NCBI GenBank assembly: GCA_963575645.1
Contig: OY754470.1
Coordinates: 47,151,201 to 47,215,200 of the forward strand
Origin: Xanthostigma xanthostigma
Lineage: Eukaryota; Arthropoda; Insecta; Raphidioptera; Raphidiidae
Direction of reading: 5' to 3'
DNA: 64,000 nucleotides
The notes beneath the pieces are model-generated. The model ran no database searches. It was not told the origin of the DNA and worked only from the letters and a program-made list of their open reading frames with translations. The position numbers and the translations under genes were made by a program. How positions within the stretch are numbered: position 1 is the first letter of the stretch; every line of letters begins with the position of its first letter. This document shows, piece by piece, positions 1 through 10,457 of this stretch.

Positions 1-1049
1 ATTTTGTTAATCTGGCGTATGTAATATAAAATGAATAAGCCGTCCAGTTTTGTCTGGAACTTTGCGACGCATGTTAATGTGATGGTGTGATACTAAAATC
101 GACTTTACGTACAATGTACGCTAGGCAAAGGTGACGAGCATAACTGTTGCAGTTTGCAACGTAGGTACTAGGTACAATAATTCACAACGGGAACGGAGAA
201 TGTTTATTTTATGCAAACGAACGCCCGTTATGTTATTCGGAACAGTCGAAGCATTGGAACATCCCGGAACAGGTATTTTATTATACTGACAACTGTTCCA
301 ATCTGTTCCTCGTTCGAAACTGTTCCAAAATAACTCTTCCTAGTATTTGGTATCATCTCTAACGGCAGCTATAAACTGTTTCAAAGTAAGTCTTTCCATA
401 TAATTATATATACACTATTCATCGTCCGATATTCATGGCATACTAAATGACGCGAGTTGAGCGTTAAAACAGTTGTTGGAGCTGAATTAATGAGAAAACT
501 GGAGCAGCTTTGGATCTTCTAATTAATGGCGCAAAAGTTGCAAATAGAGGTATACACGCAGCGTCCAACTGAGGACACCTTGGATGCATTCCATTAATTA
601 TAATGAACCAAAGGTGTATCCGGGGCCATGCGGCAAAACGGCTTATTACTTATAGATCAAGCATAAATCTTCACGACCTTCACAGCTCGAAGCAAAAAAA
701 GTCTGGTCGTGAAGGTACCCATGTTATTTAACGGAGTAGCGCACATTAGACCAGTACCTGCAGTCAGCAGACAGCAATGACCGTCAGTCAGTCTCCTGTA
801 ATTTCTATCTGGTGTGCTAATGATGTGCCGTTTTCCTTATTTAAATAAAATGTCCCAATCACCTGACTTGGCAGATATAATAAACAAAATTTTGAATCTA
901 AAACCAGCAAAAATAAAAATATTGATAAAACAATTTGTTTACAAAAGGCAACTTAACACTAACAATTTTCGTGCCTGTGTGTGTTAAACCAACTAGATTT
1001 AATTTTTTTGTTTTTTTAAATGTGATTTTATAAATATACTGTCTCAAGT
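1..1049. other. Unassigned AT-rich sequence
   Basis: No gene or recognisable element. Two local structures stand out: a cluster of GGAACA / TGTTCC motifs in opposite orientations at about 238-330, and a hairpin at 669-714 with a perfect 10-bp stem (CTTCACGACC / GGTCGTGAAG). Confidence 0.4.
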
Positions 1050-1135
1050 ATTAATGTATAGATCAAACTCTAGTTTGATCCTGTCCCTATTGCCTAAATT
1101 TGTATATTTAGAGCAATAAACTATTATTATTATTT
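1050..1135 (+). repeat. Probable LINE 3' tail ending in (ATT)n
   Basis: The stretch ends with GAGCAATAAACTATTATT and an ATT microsatellite. Short AATAAA-plus-microsatellite tails of this kind are typical 3' ends of insect non-LTR retrotransposons. No coding part is attached, so this would be a heavily 5'-truncated copy. It could also be an unrelated host 3' UTR. Confidence 0.35.
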
Positions 1136-1165
1136 AATTTGCGTTGATAAAACTACTTGAAAACT

Positions 1166-1427
1166 CCAAATCTTCTTGGTTTTCGGGCTTGTATGCCGTG
1201 GTCTATTATTAATTCTACCTAACGTTTCGTCTACAACTGCGGTAGACATTATCAAAGGCGATGTGGTAGCGGGCGAAGTGTTCTTCTAGGCTGCTCACAG
1301 GTAAGTGTGTGGTCTACTGGACTTGTAGACGAAACTTCAGGTAGAAATACCAATGGACTACGGTATACAAGTCCGGAAACCAAGAAGATTTGGATCAACA
1401 CCGGCCGTGAAAGCCTACACACTTGGA
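1166..1427 (+). mobile_element. Hairpin retroelement-like unit, copy 1, with hammerhead-like modules
   Basis: The outer arms pair (CCAAATCTTCTTGGTTTTCG against CGGAAACCAAGAAGATTTGG). The 3' tail from 1392 (ATCAACACCGGCCGTGAAAG and onward to ACTTGGA) is shared almost base for base with the copy at 45778. Inside are two opposed modules, each a 6-bp stem GTCTAC...GTAGAC followed directly by GAAAC. One lies on the minus strand (1229-1247, with TTGATAA on its 5' side) and one on the plus strand (1312-1335). A stem II followed by GAAAC is the hammerhead-ribozyme pattern known from Penelope-like elements and retrozymes. The CUGANGA box is degenerate here. Flanks GATAAAACTACTT and GATAAGAAGTACTT may be a decayed target duplication. 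Confidence 0.55.
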
Positions 1428-2010
1428 TAAGAAGTACTTTTTAGTTTGTTTTTGTTAACGTTTATTTTTGTAAATATATATTTTTACCATCGACAGAAAA
1501 CTGTTTTATCGGTTTTTTACATTATTAATCTAACTAAAAATCTAATATTGTCGATAATGAGTAAGTTGTTTTTTTTTATCTCGTTAAATTATGTCGTAAA
1601 ATTATTTTATGTGCAAGGAGCGGAAATGAGTTGCAATTATTGGCAGACATTTTAATTATAAACAGAAAAAGATGGACGCAGTACCGACTAATTGATTACT
1701 TATTTATGTAAATTTTAAAAATAATTCTGCAGCAGTTGTTTTACTCATATTTTATGTATTATCTAAAGTAATATTTTAATGTGTAACATGTACGTATTTA
1801 CCATATTTATAGTGTTTATATTAAGTCTATTTTCGCCAAGGAGCTAATGTTCATTTGAAATAATATAAAATTAGGTAAAAGAAACTTTTAAGTTAAACGG
1901 CTTTATTGTACAATCGATAATGTACTAAAAACTAGTAAATAATTATGAGTCACTAGTCTAGTTCAAATGTCCCTTTTTGATGAATCCAGTCCTCCTTCTG
2001 ATCATGGTGC

Positions 2011-2562
2011 CATTCGATCCGGAATGACATCTAGAAACTTTTTGAACAAATTGAAGGGAGGACGAAAAAATTGCAGAAGTTATAAACATTTTTGTAAAAG
2101 AAAAAATGAGGTTTGTTTTTTGCAAATATCTCAAAAACTGTTGCAGATATCTAATATCACAAAAAAGATTCTGAAAGAGTAGGAAATTTCTTACAAAAAG
2201 CCTTATCTAATTTTAATTTGAAATCAGCGCTAAAATGTTTTTTTTTATATTTTTTATAAAATTCTTAACATTTTCGTGTATTTTAACTTGTATAAAAAAT
2301 AGAAAAAGCTTTATGTAGCCCTTTTTTTAATTAAAATTAGAAATATTGATGGTAGAGTTCCGGGAAATGGAACTTTTTGGTAGAAAATTTCCTGCTCTTT
2401 CAGAATCTTTATTGTGATTTCAGATATCTGCATTAGTTTTTATTCGCAAAAAACCAAACCCCTCTTTTTTCTTTTACTATAAAATGTTTATAACTTTTGA
2501 AGTGCTTTCGTTCCCCCTTTAATCTTTTCAAAAAGTGTCTAGATGTCATTCCGAATCGAATG
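2011..2562. repeat. Imperfect foldback of a four-member repeat family
   Basis: The left arm (about 2011-2200) and right arm (about 2345-2562) are inverted copies of one repeat. Its landmarks are a GGAATGACATCTAGA-type end, a TATAACTTTT block, and an element end rich in TTTCCTGCTCTTTCAGAATC. The right arm has relatives in direct orientation at 6820-7032 and 58715-58936. The short open frames here are not genes. Family unknown. Confidence 0.6.
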
Positions 2563-3180
2563 TTTAAAGCCTGAGCCATTATGTTAAATCCGTTTGCACT
2601 CTTCAAATGTGTACCCGGCTTAACATTCTGTGTCTGCAAGTCGTGTAGAGATGCTTTTAGGTTTCTATTTATCGTTCTTCCCGAATCCAGATGTCTGTCG
2701 GTGTATGGCTGTGTCCAGTTCAGGCCTTCTATTAACGATTGTTTACGACATTAGCCGACCACGTAAGTTCGCACCGCAACCCGTATACAAGCATTGTATT
2801 ATGTCGACTGTGTTAATGAAATTAAAGTACCTTTCCCTTTCCGCAATAAATGTGCGGTTTGCCAGCGCTTTCAAACACTTCAGAAAAAGACACCGATGCC
2901 ATGTCTCGTGCCATGAGATGGAGAATTCAATTAAAAATTCCAGTCGATTTTGCGACAGGACCGTTCCCAGTGGACCTAGCAAGTAAAATGGACCCTGTTA
3001 TAATTTTAAAACCTATCTTGTGAGCTAGCAGGCGAGCCCGCGGTGACGTCATTTTCAGCTTCGTACCCAGCCTACCGGCCAGCAGAAGTTCAAGCAGCGA
3101 TTCTAGCCACGTGTGTAGGCAGACGTTGTCCTGCGACAGAACACGCTAGCAAAATATATTTCTTGAAATAAAATGAAATT
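2563..3180. other. Unassigned sequence with a GC-richer patch
   Basis: No element recognised. The stretch at about 3020-3130 is more GC-rich than its surroundings. A 118-codon frame crosses 2630-2986, but it has no recognisable motif and overlaps an antisense frame of similar quality, so it is not called as a gene. Confidence 0.3.
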
Positions 3181-3817
3181 AAAAAATATTAAGAGTTGCT
3201 GGGAAGTTGAAAATTTGGGATTATATGTTTTTTATGTGTGAAATCATAAAAATCAGATTTTTTAAAATTTGGTCGGAAAATTAAAAGAAAAAATAAATCT
3301 GGATTTCGACGAAAGTGCCACCTATCGGGTCCAAGTATAGCTAAGAACCACCCAGGTGACCCCATAAGTACAAAAAAAAGCATCAAAATCGGTCAAGCCG
3401 TTTAGGAGTAAAAGAATTACGAACACACCGGAATTTTATACCTATACCTACAAAGATTATGTTTATGAAATTGAGAGGGAAAAAGATTTTTACTGTAGTA
3501 ATAAAAATGAAAGTAAATTTTTGAAAGCTCATGACGTAAGTTCTTTAAAAGGAAAAAAATCTCTCTTGTAGAGAGTTTGTTTGTGGGTTCGTATCACTGC
3601 ACTATTACAAAATCGTCGATCGTAAGGTAGTGTGTACAGTCTGTCTGTGACATTATAGCTCTTCAATGGGTGAACCGAATGAAAATGCGGTTTTATTCAT
3701 GCGACAAGACATTATACTCGGGCGGGTTATGTGGTTAAAAAAATGAGTAAAATGTAAATAACCCCTTCAATATATTTGCATAGCAAGGCATGAGAACAAA
3801 CTGGTACAAGACAAATT

Positions 3818-3860
3818 ATTTTTACAAGCTTTTAATTAACTTGCAATGCTTGTACGTTTG
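3818..3860 (+). repeat. Short interspersed repeat (TTACAAGCTTTTAATTAAC)
   Basis: The core is repeated, in the opposite orientation and with one or two changes, at about 8938-8965. There it follows a tRNA-like head, so this is probably the 3' part of a SINE-like unit that has lost its head. Confidence 0.4.
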
Positions 3861-3995
3861 TTTGTTTAGGTCAAATCTTGCAAGCTGAATTAGAAGCATT
3901 TCCTTTTATTCTACAGAGTTGAATTTGGTTCAGTTCCGATGACAATGCATTTTAGCGAAAACCAAAAAATTAAAAAGTTATAGTAAAAATCTAAG

Positions 3996-4357
3996 AAATT
4001 AATAGTAAAAAACATTTTTAAACACAAGCTTTTTTTTGAATGCTCTAAAAAGAAGAAAATAAACTTTAAATTAAATTAAACCCACCCATTTATTACATTA
4101 TACAATTTATATGATATAAGAGCTTGTCGCGAGATTTTCCTGTGCAAATACACAGGAACACAATATGTAACTTGATCTTGATACAAGTAATTCTAAGAAA
4201 AAATGTATGTATTTCATTAAAATACAGGAAAACACAGGAAAATTATTGTATAATGTATAATAAATAATTGGATTCGATTTAATTTAAAGTTTATTTTCTT
4301 CTTTTTAGAGCATTTAAGTAATAGTTTGTTTTTAAAAATGGTTTTTTACTATTAATT
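3996..4357. repeat. Foldback with about 80-bp arms
   Basis: The left arm 3996-4077 (TGCTCTAAAAAGAAGAAAAT, then a TTTAAATTAAATTAA block) is the inverse of 4269-4357. The loop holds a second repeat, about 4089-4145 (ending TTGTCGCGAGATTTTCCTGT), that recurs inverted at about 8838-8890. This suggests one element inserted in another. Confidence 0.6.
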
Positions 4358-4461
4358 TAAAAGATTTATTTATACCTACTATGGTTATAAATAAAGAGAT
4401 ATAGTATTGTATAGTATTGTATTCATGTCGGGGTTTTTTAAATTATAATTTTATTAGTTTG

Positions 4462-4860
4462 TTAGTTTTTTCTTTGACACTTTGGAAGAAGATTAGCAAG
4501 ATCAGCTGATAATAAACTAATTATGCAATTATCTTCCACGCTTGAACGTGACGTGTAGCCATGAGTTATTAATAGGTCAAGTATCAAATCTCTACATCCT
4601 TCCTCACTGACAGACTGACTCACGAACGCAGAGCCGAAACCTTTAAGCTTAGCACCTTGAAATACTAAGCATGATTCCCCGTAAGAACATTTTTCTTTTT
4701 TAATTTCACCCCCAAAGTGGTGAAAAGATAGCTGAAAAACATTGTTTTTCCCCACAAAATTGCACACGAGTATTCTTTGTCAAAATCGAAGAGATATGAT
4801 TCGATTTCGATGAATTTTCAATATTATAAAATCATGTACCGTAAGCTGTCATTTATTACA
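4462..4860. repeat. Probable degenerate transposon remnant
   Basis: This holds a 101-codon minus-strand frame (4462-4767). The sequence resembles non-coding interspersed repeats of moths and butterflies (CACTGACAGACTGACTCACG, then an AAACC...CACC block). No protein domain can be recognised and the frame is probably fortuitous. Confidence 0.3.
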
Positions 4861-4877
4861 ACGAATACAAAATACAA

Positions 4878-5548
4878 CCGGCAAAGTGCGAGTCGGACTC
4901 GTGCACCGAGGATTCCGTACAAACTTGCAAGCATGTAAATAGTTCGTCCATCACGGGAATCGAGTATCGAAAACTTTCCCCACTTAGCCGTTGGTAAACT
5001 GTTGTCCCAATACATCGACAGAGGTTGCGGCCAGTTTTCCAATTAAGCGTGTAATTGCAATGAGTTCAGATGGACTACTGAACTGTATCGTACCTCGTGG
5101 CCATATCTGAAAGTCTAGTTGTCGTACCGCGTTGTATGCGAGAGTTCTCATATTGTGTCGTATAAACGCACCGATAGCGAACGCTTGTTTTGTATTAGAA
5201 CTGTTACTGCGTAGCATGTTGTTGTGGTTTAAAAACATTATTTTTTTGTGATGTAACTATAAAATTACGGTTTTCGGATTTTCCTCTTTATTTGTGCTAT
5301 AACACATTGCTTCTTGGCAAATTTCATGATTCTAGGCCAACGGGAAGTACCCTTATAGGTTTTGATTCCCAAGAGTCTTGATAGACAGACAGACGGACAT
5401 TTTTCACAGCTCTAAGGGATTGCTTGATATTAATTTCAACTTGATACCTTCACGCGCTCCTAATAAAAAGGGTCTTCACAGACAGATAGACGGACAGCGA
5501 AATGATCCTATAAGAGTTTCTTTATTTCCTTTTGAGGTACGGAACCCT
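4878..5548 (+). mobile_element. Interspersed repeat with GTACGGAACCCT end, copy A
   Basis: It starts CCGGCAAAGTGCGAGTCGGA, soon followed by GATTCCGTAC, and ends GAGGTACGGAACCCT, so the two ends are partly inverted. It carries AGACAGACGGACA tracts. Copy B at 30908-31592 has the same landmarks in the same order (TTTCATGATTCTAGG, CGGGAAGTACCC, GATCCTATAAG). The start alone recurs at about 9570-9615 and 44915-44965. The ORFs inside are spurious. Known to me as an abundant lepidopteran non-coding repeat; class uncertain. Confidence 0.6.
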
Positions 5549-5641
5549 CTCAAAAATTGACATCATTGTTCCGGATACCCAAACTTTCTTATGTGATCCG
5601 TAAAACATGAAGATTGACCAAAACAGGTATTTAGTTATTTA

Positions 5642-5841
5642 AATCTTTGATTAGCGTCTGATTAGAACTCTTCAATAAATAAAATTGTCGACCAATTTGT
5701 CAGACAAATATATTAACAAAAAATATAAAAATTAATACATTGAAGAAGTACTAAATCCGGACCGAAACGTCAATGTATTAATTTTTATATTTTTTGTTAA
5801 TATATTTGTCTGAAAAATTGGTCGATAATTTTATTTATTGA
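5642..5841 (+). mobile_element. Penelope-like hairpin fragment with hammerhead-like core
   Basis: The arms 5672-5742 and 5769-5841 form a long, nearly perfect hairpin. Its tip reads TTGAAGA at 5740 and ACCGAAACGTC ending at 5771, around a GTACTAAATCCGGAC loop. CUGANGA - stem II - GAAAC is the hammerhead core, and here C3 is replaced by U and stem II is mismatched, so it is probably decayed. The left flank (TTTGATTAGCGTCTGATTAG) recurs inverted at 56215-56264. Assignment to Penelope-like elements is inference from the hammerhead motif only. Confidence 0.45.
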
Positions 5842-5904
5842 TTTAGTTATTTTCTAGAAGCTAATGAATAAACATTCAATAGCTTCTAGAAAATAACTAA
5901 ATCA
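5839..5904. repeat. Perfect 24-bp stem hairpin
   Basis: The segment 5839-5862 (TGATTTAGTTATTTTCTAGA, then AGCT) is exactly inverted at 5881-5904, with an 18-nt loop. It abuts the Penelope-like hairpin and may be part of the same insertion. Confidence 0.7.
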
Positions 5905-6819
5905 TTACAAATTGGTAGGAACTAGGAATAAATATGACAATAAGTTATAGTTTTTTTTTCAAATTTGAACTTTGCACGTGTCAATGACTCAGGTAGACTA
6001 CATTTGAGGTCGTTGATAATGCATAATACATTATGTAATACATAGAAAAAGTGGACACATAAAATTTCACATTTAATGCGAAATTTCGCGTGATCGCGTT
6101 ATCTATATGTACAGTTCAACCTTAACCCTGTTTAAAACTAAAGGAATGGCACGCAAATCGGATATAGCCGCATACTTCATTTTCCGGCATGTTACAGGCG
6201 AGGTGTTTCAGAAAGTCTCACTCAAAAATAATGAACTTCGTAAAAAACAATCAATAATAGTTGATATACTTGGTACATATAGGCAGTTATTTTTTATTTG
6301 TTTTTAATTTGCTCCCCTCTGGGAGCAAAATTCAAAAATAAATATAGCCTATGTTACCCGGGCCATAATAACGAATCGATTGACACCTTATTTATAAAAA
6401 TCGGATAAATAGTTTAAGCGCTACGGTGTTAAATACAAAAACACATACATCGATTGCTAAACTCATAACCCTTCTTTTTGGCTTCGACGTAGTCGGGTAA
6501 AAACAGCTCCATGAAGCAAAAAATTTATAGGCCAATTATTTAAACATTTTTTGTTGTTAATGGAGACGGTTTTTCGAAAAAAATAGTTAACAATAGCCTC
6601 ACTTTTTTAAAAATAAATTTAAAAACATTTTTTTTAACGGAACTTTATTCTTTCAAGTGTTAACATGACACCATAATTTATTCAAAATTTTAAATTGTCA
6701 TTTAATACAAATAAATAAAAGTTATTTTATGTGTTGTACTCTCTCCACAGGGTTGATCGTTGGAGCTGTAACGGCCGTGCGGAGCTCTATTTTCAACGTC
6801 TATTTAAAAATATAGATAA
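5905..6819. other. Unassigned AT-rich sequence
   Basis: No gene recognised. A 66-codon plus-strand frame at 6107-6307 has no recognisable feature. Phrases such as TCGATTGACACCTTATTT suggest old transposon debris. Confidence 0.3.
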
Positions 6820-7032
6820 TAGAGATAGAGCCCCGGGAGATTGGACTTTTTTATTGGAAATGTCCTCCTCTTTGTAGATTTTCGTTTCCGATTTTTGCTA
6901 TCGCTTATAGTTTTTGAGATATCAGCGAAAAACTTTTTTTTTTCATCTCAATTTGCTTATAACTTTTGCAATTTCTTATGTGCTAATAAAATATTTTAGA
7001 ACATTTTTCTAGACGTCATTCCGAATCCAATG
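6820..7032 (+). repeat. Copy of the TCTAGACGTCATTCCGAA repeat family
   Basis: This shares with 58715-58936 the blocks GACTTTTTTATTGGAA, TATAACTTTTGCAATTTCTT and CATTTTTCTAGACGTC in the same order and spacing. It is also related to both arms of the 2011-2562 foldback. Confidence 0.65.
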
Positions 7033-7262
7033 AGCCATTGGTCATTTATGTACGAGCTAAGTCAAGCCTTAACACGTTTTTGAACTTGTGGACTACACTA
7101 TACGGATTTCTTGAGCTCACAATTAATAGTGATTATAACAATTCAAACAAGAACTTACCTACATTGGATACAGAAAAAAAATTTGTTAATAAATAAAATA
7201 TTTCATGTATCCAACGTATCTTTTTATTAATTGTGTGTAACTCTTTAATATTATACATATTA

Positions 7263-7860
7263 CTAGTGTGACCTGTGCGAATTATTCGCACTAAATGAGT
7301 ACTTTACAATTTTTTTTTTTAAATATGATTGCAGGTATTGAATTCGTTTCTAATTTTGCACACTGCTTATAACGTTCTTCTTTTTGTTGTATTATAATAT
7401 GAAGCTCAGATGACAGATCGAAGAAATATTTTACTAAAATTGTCATATAGAAGCGCAAGTAGCTAAAGCGTTGAGCTAAGCCATCAGATGGCATCATGCA
7501 GCATTGCTGTGACGTTGTTCAGTGTTGCTCGCTGTTTCAAAATTAAAGCCGTCAGATGGCAGTATGCAGTATTGTGTCTGTTGTATTACAATATGAAGGT
7601 CAGATGACAGATCGAAGTGTTGACGTTGTTTCAAAATTAAAGCCGTCAGATGGCAGACGTTGTTCAGCGTTGCTGTATTTTAATTAATTTACAAAAACAA
7701 AAGCAATAATAAATTTTTTAGTTGTCGATGTCAGTAGAGCAAGCAATTATCTGTAAAATGATATATAATTTATGTGGAGAAATTGTGAGGTTTTTTTCTA
7801 AAAAGGGAGGCAAACATCTTTAACCTTAGCGTATATATATATGATATATATCTAGTTGTA
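7263..7860 (-). mobile_element. Non-autonomous Helitron, 5'-truncated, with shared cargo
   Basis: On the minus strand it ends with the palindrome GTGCGAATAATTCGCAC, 8-9 bases, then CTAG at 7263. This is the Helitron 3' signature (hairpin a few bases before CTRR). The body matches 9745-10245 and 21800-22208. A minus-strand frame (7291-7497) includes QQKEERYKQCAKLETN, which stays recognisable in the other copies and may be a captured gene fragment. The body also contains two tandem versions of a segment with AAAGCCGTCAGATGGCAG. The 5' Helitron end is missing. Confidence 0.65.
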
Positions 7861-8007
7861 CGTAATTATTTTATGACTTGTGTGACTGTTAAACTCGCTG
7901 GGCGGTCGTTTTACCACAACGTCATACTGCGTCATAAAACAACGCACTTGATACATAATTTACTATTTAGTGTTAAGCGTACGTTGGCCTCAAAATACAA
8001 AAAGAGA

Positions 8008-8185
8008 GTAGCCTGGTGGTCAGAGTGATTGCTCTTGGATTAAAATGTCGTGGGTTCGAAACATAATCCCGATCAAGGAAGCTCTGTTCGTCGTTTTGAT
8101 ATGTGTTTATTATCGCACTTATTTCGTGTTATATGTCACATTGCTATGATTATTGTTGGCCGAAGGCCATGATCATTGCCATCAT
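8008..8185 (+). mobile_element. tRNA-headed SINE-like element
   Basis: The head reads GTAGCCTGGTGGTCAGAGTG (A-box-like) and, about 30 bases on, GTGGGTTCGAAAC (B box). A tRNA-unrelated body follows, with GTTGGCCGAAGGCCATGATC. No poly-A or target duplication is clear. Confidence 0.5.
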
Positions 8186-8319
8186 AATTTATATAGGGTG
8201 TTCAAAAAATAACAACGACAAATTTCGCGAGGTGGTAGTGGTCAGCAAGATGCGTAAATCGTGTGCAGTTTAGGGTGTTTATTTTTTTTATTTTCGGTCT
8301 AATTGGCTGATGTTTAAAC

Positions 8320-8828
8320 ATTAAAAAAAATTCTAGCTTCCTAAATCAAACCTGCGGACTGTGCAAACCGAATTTGTTTCCTATTTAATTAACGACGTTT
8401 TTATTCAAACACGGATAGCTAGTAGAATTTCTTTTTTAATTTTTAATAGCAGTATTTTGTAGAGAATTAAATTTCCCACGAAAAAGGTCCTTAGTATTAA
8501 ATTCGTGAATTCATTATTTTCAAAGATATGTTCGTTTAAACATTAATTAATTAAATGAAATGATTTTTATGAGAATTTTTAAATGAACAAATCTTTGAAA
8601 ATAATGCATTCATGGATTTAGTACTAAGAACCTTGTTTGCGGGAATTTTAATTGTCTATAAAATTCTGCTATCAAACATTTAAAAAAAAATTCTACCAGC
8701 TAATAATCCATGGGACCATGTCTGAGTAAAAACGTCGTTTTTCCCATGTTAATTAAATGGTAAACAATTTCGGTTTCAGCCGTTCACAGGTTTGATCTAG
8801 GAAGCTGAAATTTTGGGAGAATTTTTTA
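8320..8828. repeat. Foldback element of about 510 bp
   Basis: Arms of roughly 240 bp. The left ends with AATTCTAGCTTCCTAAATC and ACGACGTTTTTATTCA. The right holds AAACGTCGTTTTTCCC and GATCTAGGAAGCTGAAAT. A part of the left arm (8396-8550) recurs at about 26920-27065, so it is a multi-copy family. No protein is encoded. Confidence 0.6.
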
Positions 8829-8934
8829 GGTACACAGAAAAATTTCGCGACAAGATTTTATATCATATAAATTGTATAATGTAATAAATAAAATATCCGT
8901 AGGATAAGAGAAAGTGGGTCTAATTCAAATATAT

Positions 8935-9036
8935 AAACATTGTAAGTTAAATAAAAGCTTGTAAAAACAATAATGGCACCGACCACCAGGATCGAACCTA
9001 CAACCTTTAGATTACGAAGCAGCTAGTAGACCTCTC
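8935..9036 (-). mobile_element. tRNA-headed SINE-like element
   Basis: On the minus strand, GTAGTAGGAGAGAGG (A-box region) is followed by GTAGGTTCGATCCTGG (B box) and then a tail with TTACAAGCTTTTATTTAAC, shared with 3818-3860. Confidence 0.5.
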
Positions 9037-9370
9037 TCCTACTACAGCACAACATTGGGAGTAGGCCTGTCACCGGGAGTACTGCAGCCTCTACGGCTAT
9101 ACAGTATATACGTGGATTGCAACGATTCGTTACACTTACACTCTCATGAATCCTAGCGTGCCAAACTTTAATAATCAGACAATCGGTATTCGAATAGTCG
9201 TACATCCCTAACAGTAAAAAAATGATATAACGTAATGTATTTCCTTGAAAATAAATATGACAACTCGGTCCGAAAAATACACCAATTAATAATACATGAG
9301 GTAATGTAGAGTTAATTAAATTAGTAATGAATACATTATATGGGCCGGCAGGTGGATATTTCATGCTGTG
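9037..9370 (-). other. Unrecognised 113-codon open frame
   Basis: A minus-strand frame at 9023-9364 runs without a stop and begins MKYPPAGPYNVFITNLINST. It contains hydrophobic runs (about residues 15-35 and 48-55). Its C-terminal end overlaps the tRNA-like head of the neighbouring SINE, which argues against an intact gene. No family could be recognised. It may be a receptor-like pseudogene fragment or chance. Confidence 0.15.
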
Positions 9371-9744
9371 TTGATTTTTTGTGTGGTTATTTGTTGAAAT
9401 TACACAGAATACCGGATGAGTAATTATTTTGCTTTCAATAAAATATTGCCAGCTGTTCGAAACATTGATATAAAATTCCCGAAATCAAAAATATTAATCT
9501 AACACCCGGGTTACTTAAGGAACTGAAAATACTGCTAAAAGCCTCTATTATAAATAAAACGCTTGTTTAGCACGCACATGATAGGGCTCCGTAGTGTTCG
9601 GTAATTGTCAAAAAACCCGTTTGTTTGCTTCTGAGCTAATTTACATATTATGAAACAAATAAACAAAACTCTTTTAGTAGTACCTATCGGCATCTATCTG
9701 TTAGAACTCGCAATTTGCTCAAAGCAATTAATTCAGAAGCAAAT

Positions 9745-10457
9745 CATATATATTAATACGTTAAGGTTAAGATGTTTGCCTTCCTTTTTAGAAAAAACCA
9801 CACAATTTCTCCACATAAATTATATATCATTTTACAGATAATTGTTTGCTCTACTGACATCGACAACTAAAAAATTTATTATTGCTTTTGTTTTTGTAAA
9901 TTAATTAATTAACAGCAACGCTGAACAACGTCTGCCATCTGACGGCTTTAATTTTGAAACAACGTCAACACTTCGATCTGTCATCTGACCTTCATATTGT
10001 AAATACTGCATACTGCCATCTGACGGCTTTAATTTTGAAACAGCGAGCAACGCTGAACAACGTCACAGCAATGCTGCATGATGCCATCTGACGGCTTAGC
10101 TCAACGATTTTGCTACTTGCGCCTCTATAAGACAATTTTAGTAAAATATTTCTTCGATCTGTCATCTGAGCTTCATATTGTAATACAACAAAAAGAAGAA
10201 CGTTATAAGCAGTGTGCAAAATTAGAAACGAATTGAATACCTGCAATCATGGGTAATGCACACAGATGGAAAGAACCGATGTTTTCCCAGGTAGTGATAG
10301 CAGTGCCATCTCGCGGCAACGGCTATTATTAATAAATATATGACAACGCCTGCAAATACGGCTCCTTATTCTATAAGAAAGTCCGATGCAGCATATTAAT
10401 ATGTTTATCTTTAATAGGCAATCTACAAATCCGGGCGAAGCCGGACCGGACCGCTAG
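9745..10457 (+). mobile_element. Non-autonomous Helitron, 5' end unclear
   Basis: It ends CCGGGCGAAGCCGG, then ACCGGACCG and CTAG at 10454-10457 before host T: a Helitron 3' end. The body 9745-10245 matches the copies at 7263 (inverted) and 21800, with one extra internal segment carrying AGCGAGCAACGCTGAACAAC. The 3' hairpin differs from the GTGCGAATAATTCGCAC type of its sisters, so this copy is chimaeric. Confidence 0.55.

Noticed and set aside
2630-2986. 118-codon plus-strand open frame
   Set aside because: No recognisable domain, equal-quality antisense frame, and start within a repeat boundary.
4462-4767. 101-codon minus-strand open frame
   Set aside because: Lies in sequence that looks like a non-coding interspersed repeat; composition is unlike a protein domain.
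9023-9364. Mitochondrial insertion (NUMT) or receptor gene
   Set aside because: The AT-rich, hydrophobic frame did not match any mitochondrial protein I could recognise and runs into a SINE head.
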